From assembly GCA_024636595.1 (NCBI GenBank), contig JAGXGT010000150.1, positions 1 to 16,287 of the forward strand: 16,287 nucleotides of DNA, read 5' to 3'. The translations under genes and the position numbers were made by a program. Positions 6,592 to 13,849 of the stretch are shown piece by piece. This DNA is from Sphingomonadales bacterium (GTDB lineage: Bacteria; Pseudomonadota; Alphaproteobacteria; Sphingomonadales; Sphingomonadaceae). The notes beneath the pieces are model-generated. The model was not told the origin of the DNA, searched no databases, and saw nothing but the letters and a program-made list of their open reading frames with translations. The stretch's first letter is position 1; every line of letters starts with the position of its first letter.

Positions 6592-8126
6592 GCTAGTTTT
6601 TCGCACTCATAAACGAGCCATTCATTCGCCTGACCCGGCAGTTCTGCTCGAATAGCCTTCACCATATCCTCGATATCCGCCAGCGCATTGGGATCTGCGG
6701 TACAGGCCTTGTTGCCATATTCGGCCCGTATCGCACGCGCTTTGGTCATCGCATCCAGGCTCATCAGATAGCGCTCTTCGGTAAACTCGCTGCCGTCCGG
6801 CTGAAAGCTGTTGATCGTGATGGTCTGCTCGGAATTGGGAACAAATATGCGCGACCATTTGGCATCATCACGGCCATATTGGGTGCGACCGTTTACGCAG
6901 CCGCCTTCGGCCCATTCAAGCGGCAGCTCGTCTTCCTGCGACACGGTGATTCGGCTGCGCTCCGGGTTGATCGTACAACGATATTTGCCTGATGCGGCCA
7001 CATTTGTCTGTTGCGGACGTTTATCTGTCAGCTTGGCTGTCAACGCCGCGGCTACGCGGTCATCGATCTCGCTGAAATCCGGGCGAGAGAGGAAGATGAT
7101 GACGGCGCCAAGCAACAAAACAGCCGCTCCGCCAACGGCACCGTTCCCGGGGTTGCGCTTGCCCTGAACGATCAGCACCGTCGCGCCCCCAGCGGCCAGC
7201 ACCGCCAGCGCGAGCATCAGCGCAGCGATCGCCATCCGATTTTCCCGCTCGGCAATGACATCTTGCGATATACTGGTCCGCAATTTGGCCTCAGCCCTGT
7301 CGCGCTTGTCGGCTTCTGCGGCCTTCGCCGCTGCTACCTGCGCACGGGCAGCGGCTTCACGGAGCCGCTCTTGCTCGCTGATCTCCGAAGCGGATCGGCA
7401 CGGTATCGCCGTCACCCCTACGGACACGTCTTGCTTGCGCAGAAAGTTCAATATCTCTCTGGCCGAGACAGCAAAGCCAAACTCCGCATCATTGCCATCA
7501 CTGATCGAGCCAAAGCTGTTTGCACCCAAAACCCGGCCACAATTGTCGATCAGCGGCCCGCCGCTATTGCCCGATGCGATCGGTGCGGTGTGCAGCAAGG
7601 TATCAAATTGTTTGGTAGTGCGTCCGCCCGAAACCGTGCCGGTGGTCTTGACCGGCGACATCGGGTTGATCAGATCATCCAGATCAAGGCCCTGTGCCCG
7701 GTCGACGGAGCCGGGATAGCCGATGGCGACAACGTCTGCACCGTCGGCAACCGGCCCGCCGAAAATTGTCATCGGCGGCAGTCTTCCGCCGTCCAATACC
7801 TGTATGAGAGCGAGATCATTGCTCGGTGAATACGCGATAATCCGACCACCATAGCTGACGCCGCCCTGCGATGGGATGATCCCGATAACAACCGATGGTT
7901 CCTGTCTTGCGATCTCGACGACATGGGCATTGGTCAGGATCTTGTCCGGTGCAACCACGAACCCGCTACCATGGCCGACAAAGGCGACCTTGTTGTCATC
8001 TTTCGCAGCCAGCACCACGCGCACAACCGAGCGACTGGCAGCGCTGATATCGGCCGGATCGGCATGGGCCGGGCCGGTGAGCAGGGTGGCCGTGACCAAA
8101 AGCAAGAGCGCTAGGATGCGGTTCAT
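6585..8126 (-). CDS. trypsin-like (S1C-type) serine protease with two membrane spans and a C-terminal domain
   Basis: A 513-residue envelope protein. A signal peptide (1-22, ending AHA before Asp23) leads to a chymotrypsin-fold protease with His68 (TNAHVV), Asp104 (SNDLALIQ) and Ser188 (ASGNSGGPL), so the triad is intact. No PDZ domain follows. Instead come an Ala/Glu/Arg-rich helical, probably coiled-coil stretch (about 245-290), two hydrophobic spans (about 297-319 and 328-346) joined by a short basic loop (QGKRNPGN), and a C-terminal domain of about 165 residues with several cysteines that I do not recognise. Predicted topology puts protease and C-terminal domain both in the periplasm. The ribosome binding site is weak (GAAAG). 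Downstream of priA, but separated by a large palindrome. The protein target is unknown. Confidence 0.85.
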   Translation of the reverse strand: MNRILALLLLVTATLLTGPAHADPADISAASRSVVRVVLAAKDDNKVAFVGHGSGFVVAPDKILTNAHVVEIARQEPSVVIGIIPSQGGVSYGGRIIAYSPSNDLALIQVLDGGRLPPMTIFGGPVADGADVVAIGYPGSVDRAQGLDLDDLINPMSPVKTTGTVSGGRTTKQFDTLLHTAPIASGNSGGPLIDNCGRVLGANSFGSISDGNDAEFGFAVSAREILNFLRKQDVSVGVTAIPCRSASEISEQERLREAAARAQVAAAKAAEADKRDRAEAKLRTSISQDVIAERENRMAIAALMLALAVLAAGGATVLIVQGKRNPGNGAVGGAAVLLLGAVIIFLSRPDFSEIDDRVAAALTAKLTDKRPQQTNVAASGKYRCTINPERSRITVSQEDELPLEWAEGGCVNGRTQYGRDDAKWSRIFVPNSEQTITINSFQPDGSEFTEERYLMSLDAMTKARAIRAEYGNKACTADPNALADIEDMVKAIRAELPGQANEWLVYECEKLAQ

Positions 8127-8148
8127 GAGGTGGCTTTCAATTGTGTGT

Positions 8149-8220
8149 GCTCCGCGCTTGATGCGGAGCTCTGTGTTGAACGAGCGCTACTCAACCCAGG
8201 GCTCCGCATCAAGGGCGGAG
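8149..8220. repeat. nested palindromic element between priA and the protease gene
   Basis: Arms 8150-8169 and 8201-8220 are inverted copies (19/20). Pairing continues inward through CTG/CAG and GTTGA/TCAAC, giving a roughly 30-bp stem with one T-G and one T-C opposition and an 11-base loop (8180-8190). Each outer arm is also a hairpin on its own: GCTCCGC/GCGGAGC with a 7-base loop on the left and CTCCGC/GCGGAG with a 7-base loop on the right. Neither side has a T run, so it may act as an mRNA-end or processing structure, or simply be a REPIN-like mobile palindrome. Confidence 0.7.
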
Positions 8221-8229
8221 GTCGTTCAT

Positions 8230-10401
8230 CTAAACAAAACTATACGGATCCACATCTACTCCGACCCGCACCGCGCGCGGCCATTCCAGCTCGTGCAGCC
8301 AGTCGCGCATGATATTCTGCAGATCGACCGACCGCAGCGCATGGACCAGGAGCCGGTGGCGATGTCGTCCGCGCAGCATCGCCAGGGGGGCCGGGGCAGG
8401 GCCGTAAACCGAAAATCCGTCGAGCTTGGGAGCGGTCTGACCGATCAGCCGCGCCGTCTCCATCGCTTCTTTATTGTCCTCGGAGGAGACGATGATTGCC
8501 GCCCAGCGCGCGAAAGGGGGTGCCAGCGCCTGACGACGGGATTCGATTTCGGCGGCATAAAAGCCTTCCCGGTCATTCTGGATCAACGCCTGGATTACTG
8601 GCGCATTGGGCATCCGGGTCTGGACGTAGACGCGGCCGGGTTTTTCCGCTCGACCGGCGCGCCCCGCGACTTGGGCGATCTGCTGGAAACTGCGTTCGGC
8701 GGCCCGCAGGTCGCCGCCTTCCAGACCGATATCCGCATCGACCACGCCGACCAGAGTCAGGTTGGGAAAATGATAGCCCTTGGTTACCAGCTGGGTGCCG
8801 ACAACAATATCGATCGCTCCGGCTTCCATCTGGTGGACAAAATCTGCGGCTTTCTGCGGCGACCAGATCGTGTCCGAGGTGACAATCGCTGTCCGCGCTT
8901 GCGGGAACAGCATTTTGACCTCGTCGCAGATCCGCTCGACCCCCGGTCCACAGGCAACAAGGCTGTCTTCATCGCCGCATTCAGGGCATTTCTCCGGGAT
9001 CGGCATGACATGGCCGCAATGATGGCAGGCGAGACGGCGAGTCAGGCGATGTTCGACCATCCAAGCGGTGCAATTGGGGCAATCGATCCGGTGGCCGCAG
9101 GTCCGGCACAAGGTCAACGGCGCAAACCCACGGCGGTTGAGGAACAAGAGCGATTGCTCGCCGCGATCCAGATTCTCTTCCAGCGCGTTAACCAGCGTCG
9201 GCGCGAGCCAGTTGCCTCGCGGCGGAATATCCTGCGTCAGATCCAGCGCCTTGATATCGGGCATCGTCGCCCCTCCAAAGCGGGCCGGCAGTTCGAGCAA
9301 TTCATAATTGCCCTGTTCGACCTGATGCTGGCTCTCGATCGCCGGGGTCGCCGAGGCCAGGATAACTGGTATCTTCTCGTATAGCCCGCGCATCACCGCG
9401 ACATCGCGGGCGTGGTAGCGCACCCCGTCTTCCTGCTTGAAGCTGGTTTCGTGTGCCTCGTCGACAATGATCAGGCCAAGATTGGCATAAGGCAGGAACA
9501 GGGCGGAGCGCGCACCGACAATCACCTTGGCGCTGCCTTCTGCCAGCGCCCGCCAGTTTTTCTTGCGGTCCGACTGTTTCAGCCCGCTGTGCCATGCCAG
9601 TGGTTCTGCCCCGAACCGTATTTTGAAGCGGTCGAGAAATGGCTCGGTCAGGGCGATTTCGGGTAGCAGCACCAGCACCTGTTTGTCCTGCCGCAGGGCT
9701 TCCGCAATGGCTTCGAAATAGACCTCGGTCTTGCCCGAGCCCGTCACACCGTCGAGCAGAAACGGTCTGAATTGCGAAGCACTTACCGCTTCCACCAGTA
9801 TCTGACTGACGTTCCTTTGATCATCGCTGAGATCGACCGCGCCAAAATCGGGCGCGGGGGCGGCGGTAGTCGCAAAAGGCGACACCTCTTCCCGATCAAA
9901 TGCGCCCAGCTTTCCCAAGCCTCGGATGACCGCTACAGACACACCCGCTTTCTGGGCCAGTTCGCTGATCGTGCCCTGCACATCGGCGAGTTTTTCGAGC
10001 GCCTGTTCGCGTTGCGCTGTCATCCGTTCCGGAACCGTGCCGTTTAAGCGATATTCGCTGATCGGCCGATTATCGGCAAAGGCAGCGCCACTCGACAGGA
10101 CCATACGCAAGACGGACGCAGGCGAGGCAAAATAATAATCCGCGGTCCATTCAATCAGCCGCCGCAGCGGCGCGCGCAATGGCGGTACGTCACGAAGCTC
10201 GAGCAAAGGGCGAAGTTTCTTGGAATCAATTTCCGCGGTCGGAAAACTCTCGGCTTCCCACACCACTCCGGGCACTTTCCGGGGCCCCAGCGGTGCCATT
10301 ACGATTGAGCCCGGCTCGACTCGCATGCCATCGGGGACCCGGTAATCAAGCGGGCCGAGGGCGGCGTTAAGCAGGAGTACACGAACGCGATTCATATCCA
10401 T
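8230..10401 (-). CDS. priA: primosomal protein N' (replication restart helicase PriA)
   Basis: A 723-residue 3'-5' helicase that recognises stalled or collapsed forks and reloads the replicative helicase. The N-terminal DNA-binding domain starts RVLLLNAALGPLDYRVP. Walker A is GVTGSGKT (about 217-224), and DEAH (about 314-317) is followed by the PriA-specific aromatic-rich ETSFKQEDGVRYHARD. Paired cysteine motifs of the zinc-binding region lie at about 434-475 (CRTCGHRIDCPNC, CHHCG, CPECG). Helicase motifs continue with VGTQLVTKGYHFPNL and the late GRAGRAEKPG, and the protein ends DVDPYSFV, typical of the family. The start may be ATG 10401 or ATG 10395 (MNRVRVLL); neither has a good ribosome binding site. 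All motifs are intact. Confidence 0.97.
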   Translation of the reverse strand: MDMNRVRVLLLNAALGPLDYRVPDGMRVEPGSIVMAPLGPRKVPGVVWEAESFPTAEIDSKKLRPLLELRDVPPLRAPLRRLIEWTADYYFASPASVLRMVLSSGAAFADNRPISEYRLNGTVPERMTAQREQALEKLADVQGTISELAQKAGVSVAVIRGLGKLGAFDREEVSPFATTAAPAPDFGAVDLSDDQRNVSQILVEAVSASQFRPFLLDGVTGSGKTEVYFEAIAEALRQDKQVLVLLPEIALTEPFLDRFKIRFGAEPLAWHSGLKQSDRKKNWRALAEGSAKVIVGARSALFLPYANLGLIIVDEAHETSFKQEDGVRYHARDVAVMRGLYEKIPVILASATPAIESQHQVEQGNYELLELPARFGGATMPDIKALDLTQDIPPRGNWLAPTLVNALEENLDRGEQSLLFLNRRGFAPLTLCRTCGHRIDCPNCTAWMVEHRLTRRLACHHCGHVMPIPEKCPECGDEDSLVACGPGVERICDEVKMLFPQARTAIVTSDTIWSPQKAADFVHQMEAGAIDIVVGTQLVTKGYHFPNLTLVGVVDADIGLEGGDLRAAERSFQQIAQVAGRAGRAEKPGRVYVQTRMPNAPVIQALIQNDREGFYAAEIESRRQALAPPFARWAAIIVSSEDNKEAMETARLIGQTAPKLDGFSVYGPAPAPLAMLRGRHRHRLLVHALRSVDLQNIMRDWLHELEWPRAVRVGVDVDPYSFV

Positions 10402-10460
10402 GCTATAGGCTTGGAATAATCATTCGTCATTGCTGCTTTGGCGAAAACAGGAGAGAGTTA

Positions 10461-11141
10461 ATGATCTATCATCGCAGATCGATTTTGGGCTTTGGCGCCG
10501 CCGCCGGATTGCTGGCGCTGCCGGGTTGTTCGAGCCTGCCCGGTATGAGCTTGACTGAAGCGGTCAAACGGCTGCTGACTGTGTCGTCCCAAAATGCTTT
10601 TGCCCAGCTGCTACAGCCCAATGGGTTTTTTGACAGTCAGGTCGCCCGTATCTCGGTGCCGGATTCGCTCGGCGGATCGCGGGTCACGAATATTGCCAGC
10701 GTGCTGCTGCGTTCCAAGCCGATCCAGGATCGATTGCTCAGACAGGTCAATCGTGCAGCGGAAAACGGCGCGGAACTGGCCGCGCCGATCGTCGCGGAAA
10801 CTATCCGCAATATGAGTATTGGTGACGCGGTGGCGGTCATAAATGGCGGACCGCGGGCGGCTACCGCTCTTTTGCAGGGCCAGTTGGGCAACACATTGGT
10901 CGAGCGGATGTTGCCAGGTATCGGCAGCGGGTTGAGGCTGTTCGACAATGAAATTATCAATCTGGTGCTCTCGCAGGCCACCAATGTCGATTTTTCGAGC
11001 ATCAGCCGCGACGTGACGAACAAGGTCAATGATGCAATCTATCGATCCATCGGAGCGCAGGAAGAGGCCATTCGCGCCAATCCGCGCGCCACCAACGATC
11101 CCTTGCTGATCGCGGTTCTGGGCGCTGGCAAAGCGTTCTGA
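10461..11141 (+). CDS. DUF4197 family lipoprotein
   Basis: A 226-residue exported protein whose body matches the DUF4197 pattern: SIGDAVAVINGGPRAATALL in the middle and, near the end, DVTNKVNDAIYRSIGAQE followed by IRANPRA and LLIAVLGAGKAF. Its biochemical role is unknown. The N-terminus has a lipobox LPGC with Cys23 as the lipidated residue, preceded by a hydrophobic segment and an Arg-Arg pair (HRRSILG), which resembles a twin-arginine signal but could be an ordinary basic n-region. AGGAGAG (10449-10455) gives a strong start. It is divergent from priA by about 60 bp and convergent with the DUF2490 gene, with only 9 bases between the stops. Confidence 0.85.
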   Translation: MIYHRRSILGFGAAAGLLALPGCSSLPGMSLTEAVKRLLTVSSQNAFAQLLQPNGFFDSQVARISVPDSLGGSRVTNIASVLLRSKPIQDRLLRQVNRAAENGAELAAPIVAETIRNMSIGDAVAVINGGPRAATALLQGQLGNTLVERMLPGIGSGLRLFDNEIINLVLSQATNVDFSSISRDVTNKVNDAIYRSIGAQEEAIRANPRATNDPLLIAVLGAGKAF

Positions 11142-11150
11142 GCCGTTGCT

Positions 11151-11843
11151 TCAGAAGTGATAGGTCATCCCGGTCAGCGCGACGTGCAGTATCCGGTCTT
11201 CACCGGTGCGCGGCACATAGAGTCCGAGATACGCCAGGGAAATATCGGGATGCTCGGAGAGAGGCGCTGACAGACCGGCCTTGCCGCGAATAGAATTGAT
11301 CCCGGCGGACTGGCCGCTGGCTGTCTGGTTCAGGTTGAACAATATTTCTCCGCTGAAATCCGGCCGGATGGTGCTGTGTCCAATAGGTGCGCCGCGGAAT
11401 CCGATCTGTTCGCGCAAGCGGAGTTCGACGGTGTCCGACCGACTGAACAGCCGTTCCTCGAGCCGGGTACGACTGCTCCATTGGCCGCCCAGAGCCTGAC
11501 CCATCGCCCAGTTCAACTGTTGGAAAGGCCGTTCCTCCGTCCCGGACCGGCGGTGGGCCTGATAGTTTTGAAAATGGCCGTAACCCAAAGCGAGGGATAT
11601 TTTGTCAGAGACTTGCACCTGAACCGAACCCCGGGCAAAAATCTGCGCAAGGCCGTCGGCGCTTTCGCTATACCGAATACCGCCCTCGGCAATCGCCACC
11701 ATATCAGGGTTCAGCGGGATTTTTGCGCTGGGCAATATCCATAGCTGGGCTTCGTCATCGCGGGCGCTGGCCGGATCAAAAGCCCAAGCCTGCGTGGCCA
11801 GAAAGACCGCCGACGCAGCAATAAGTTTACGAAGCACTGGCAT
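11151..11843 (-). CDS. DUF2490 outer-membrane protein
   Basis: A 230-residue beta-rich protein with a signal peptide (1-22, ending AWA). The mature part begins with DEAQLWILPSAKIPLN and later has RPFQQLNWAMGQ and RTRLEERLF, all characteristic of DUF2490, followed by alternating hydrophobic strands and a C-terminal phenylalanine (MTYHF), the usual signal for outer-membrane barrel insertion. Function is unknown for the family. AAGGG (11850-11854) lies 6 bases before the ATG, supporting the start. It is divergent from the transaldolase gene, with about 59 bp between the starts to hold both promoters. Confidence 0.82.
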   Translation of the reverse strand: MPVLRKLIAASAVFLATQAWAFDPASARDDEAQLWILPSAKIPLNPDMVAIAEGGIRYSESADGLAQIFARGSVQVQVSDKISLALGYGHFQNYQAHRRSGTEERPFQQLNWAMGQALGGQWSSRTRLEERLFSRSDTVELRLREQIGFRGAPIGHSTIRPDFSGEILFNLNQTASGQSAGINSIRGKAGLSAPLSEHPDISLAYLGLYVPRTGEDRILHVALTGMTYHF

Positions 11844-11902
11844 TGCTGACCCTTATGGCGATAGAAAGCGGTCACCTAATCAGAAAGCTGGATTCGCACC
11901 AT

Positions 11903-12556
11903 ATGAAATTCTTCGTTGATACCGCCGATACTGCGGAAATTGCCGACCTCGCTGCCACCGGCATGGTCGACGGCGTCACCACCAACCCGTCGCTGATCAA
12001 GAAATCGGGTCGCGATATCATGGAAGTGACCAAGGAAATCTGCGGTCTGACCGACGGACCGGTGTCTGCGGAAGTCGTCGCGCTCGATCATGAAACGATG
12101 ATGAAAGAGGCGGAAGTGCTGCGCAAGATCGCCGACAATGTCTGCATCAAGGTGCCGCTGACCATCGACGGGCTGAAAACCTGCAAGGCGCTGACCGGCG
12201 AAGGCACGATGGTCAATGTCACCTTGTGTTTCTCGGCCAATCAGGCGCTGCTCGCGGCCAAGGCCGGTGCCAGCTTCATCTCTCCCTTTGTCGGGCGTCA
12301 TGATGACAATGGTCTGGATGGCATGACGCTGATCGAGGATATCCGGCTGATCTACGACAATTACGCTTTCGAAACGGAAATCCTGGTCGCCTCGATCCGC
12401 CATCCGATCCATGTGCTGGAATCAGCTCGCATCGGTGCCGATGTCGCAACCATGCCACCCAATGTCATCCGCAACCTGTTCAAACATGTGCTGACCGACA
12501 AGGGCATTGAGGGCTTTATGAAAGACTGGGCCGATACCGGTCAGAATATCGGCTGA
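11903..12556 (+). CDS. tal: transaldolase (small, FSA/TalC-type fold)
   Basis: A 217-residue class I aldolase of the small transaldolase family. It should transfer dihydroxyacetone units between sugar phosphates in the non-oxidative pentose phosphate pathway. MKFFVDTADTAEI is the canonical N-terminus, so I start at 11903 and not at the in-frame ATG 11843; the ribosome binding site is poor. TTNPSLI (26-32) and the Schiff-base Lys83 in CIKVPLT are present. At the two positions that separate E. coli fructose-6-phosphate aldolase (Gln59, Tyr131) from transaldolase B (Glu96, Phe178), this protein has Glu57 (SAEVV) and Phe129 (SPFVGR), favouring transaldolase. Annotation as fsa is therefore less likely correct in function. 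Confidence 0.92.
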   Translation: MKFFVDTADTAEIADLAATGMVDGVTTNPSLIKKSGRDIMEVTKEICGLTDGPVSAEVVALDHETMMKEAEVLRKIADNVCIKVPLTIDGLKTCKALTGEGTMVNVTLCFSANQALLAAKAGASFISPFVGRHDDNGLDGMTLIEDIRLIYDNYAFETEILVASIRHPIHVLESARIGADVATMPPNVIRNLFKHVLTDKGIEGFMKDWADTGQNIG

Positions 12557-12567
12557 TCCAAGAAGCT

Positions 12568-12645
12568 CGTCATCCTGAACTTGTTTCAGGACCCCGTGAG
12601 ACTGCGTCCGGCCTTTGGAGGTCCTGAAACAAGTTCAGGATGACG
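12568..12645. repeat. perfect 26-bp inverted repeat between convergent tal and the LpoA-like gene
   Basis: Arms 12568-12593 and 12620-12645 are exact reverse complements (26/26) around a 26-base spacer. Each arm alone is a small hairpin, TCCTGAA/TTCAGGA with a five-base loop. It starts 11 bases after the tal stop and ends 10 bases before the end of the convergent gene, so it could act as a two-way transcript end. Closely similar sequences are, from memory, dispersed in many sphingomonad genomes, consistent with a REPIN-like element. Confidence 0.75.
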
Positions 12646-12655
12646 GAGGCGTTCG

Positions 12656-13849
12656 TCAAAACCCCTTTGGCGCCGGATCGACCACGGCAAAGCTGCCATT
12701 GCGGATTTCCTGAACCTCAAGCGCCCGTTCCGAAACGCCATCGGCGGTGAACCGGAAGACGCCGTCGAGGCCGATGAAGCCGCCCCTGTCGATCAACTGG
12801 CTGATCGGAAACGGTGAGCCGACTTTCCAGTTGCGGGCTACCTTGACCGTCAGCAATACCGAATCATAGCCAAGGCTCGACAGGCGGAATGGCGCCTTGC
12901 CATAGCGGGCGCGATATTTGTCGGCATATTGCTTGTACAGGCTGTCGGAAACGCTGGCGAACCAGGCCCCACGCATCGATGGCGCGCCGGCCAGATTGCT
13001 GCTCGTATTCCACAGGTCCGTGCCGAGTATCTTGGCTGTGGCGCTGGCGTTCTTGCGAATGAACGGAGCCGCCTTGATTGCCATATCGCCGTTGTCGGCC
13101 AGCAACACCGCTTCGAAATCGCCATTTTGGGTCAGTTTCTTGGTCGCCGCCTCGATCGATTGCGAATCGCGGGTGAATGTCTGAATCGACACCACCGTGC
13201 CGCCGACATCCTTGACCTCGCGCAGCAAAGTCGAAGACGCACGCTGGCCGTAGACGCCATTGGGCACAAGCGCCGCAAAGCGGGTCATGCCCTTGGATTT
13301 CGCATAGTCCACAACCCGGCTGATCGACTGGGATGGGATATGGCCGAGAATATAGACATTATTGCCGGCGACGCCGCTATCGTTGGAAAAGCTAAGGATC
13401 GGGACGCCGGCGGGGCGCGCGATATTGGCTGTGGCGACAACATTGTCGCTGAGCAGCGGGCCGATAATCAGCTTGTTGCCATCGCGGATGGCGGCCTGGG
13501 CCGCTGCCGCTGCGCCTTTGGCCGTGTCATAGCTGGTCATGCGGATATTCTCCGCCTTGGTATCGAGCAGCGCCATCGTGGTGGCATTGGCCAGCGACTG
13601 ACCAATTCCGGCATTCTTGCCGGACAGCGGCACCAGCAGGGCGATGCGATGATGTTTCTGGTCGTCGGGCAATCCGGCGGTCACCGGCGGTGGTGTAGGG
13701 GTGGCGGTCGGCGGTGGTTCTGCCCCGCGCGGGATAACCGTGGAACAGCCGGCGAGGAATACGAGTGCGGACGCGCCCGCCCATTTCAAAATGCCCCGTC
13801 GTCTGCTTTGATCTTGTCCTAGATGCATCTTGTCTGCCATGACCGTCAT
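12656..13849 (-). CDS. penicillin-binding protein activator (LpoA-like) lipoprotein
   Basis: A 397-residue lipoprotein with a type 1 periplasmic-binding fold. Lipobox LAGC places the lipidated residue at Cys35, after SRRRGILKWAG, which also resembles a twin-arginine motif. A Pro/Thr-rich linker (about 44-60) leads into HRIALLVPLSGKNAGIGQSL, then LIIGPLLSDNV, PILSFSND and FRLSSLGYDSVLL, typical of the C-terminal LpoA-like domain; the E. coli TPR half is absent. LpoA in E. coli activates PBP1A at the outer membrane; whether this protein does so is inferred from family and from its rsmI-yraN neighbours, the same company as in E. coli. I chose ATG 13849 because AGGAG (13857-13861) lies 7 bases upstream; ATGs at 13840 and 13828 are alternatives. 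Confidence 0.82.
   Translation of the reverse strand: MTVMADKMHLGQDQSRRRGILKWAGASALVFLAGCSTVIPRGAEPPPTATPTPPPVTAGLPDDQKHHRIALLVPLSGKNAGIGQSLANATTMALLDTKAENIRMTSYDTAKGAAAAAQAAIRDGNKLIIGPLLSDNVVATANIARPAGVPILSFSNDSGVAGNNVYILGHIPSQSISRVVDYAKSKGMTRFAALVPNGVYGQRASSTLLREVKDVGGTVVSIQTFTRDSQSIEAATKKLTQNGDFEAVLLADNGDMAIKAAPFIRKNASATAKILGTDLWNTSSNLAGAPSMRGAWFASVSDSLYKQYADKYRARYGKAPFRLSSLGYDSVLLTVKVARNWKVGSPFPISQLIDRGGFIGLDGVFRFTADGVSERALEVQEIRNGSFAVVDPAPKGF

Noticed and set aside
7876..9384. 502-codon plus-strand open frame spanning the protease start and priA end
   Set aside because: It runs antisense through two well-supported genes and the palindrome between them; it is a by-product of GC-rich codon use.
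12929..13822. 297-codon plus-strand open frame opposite the LpoA-like gene
   Set aside because: The minus strand has lipobox, linker and binding-fold motifs; the plus-strand product is arginine/histidine/glycine-rich shadow sequence.
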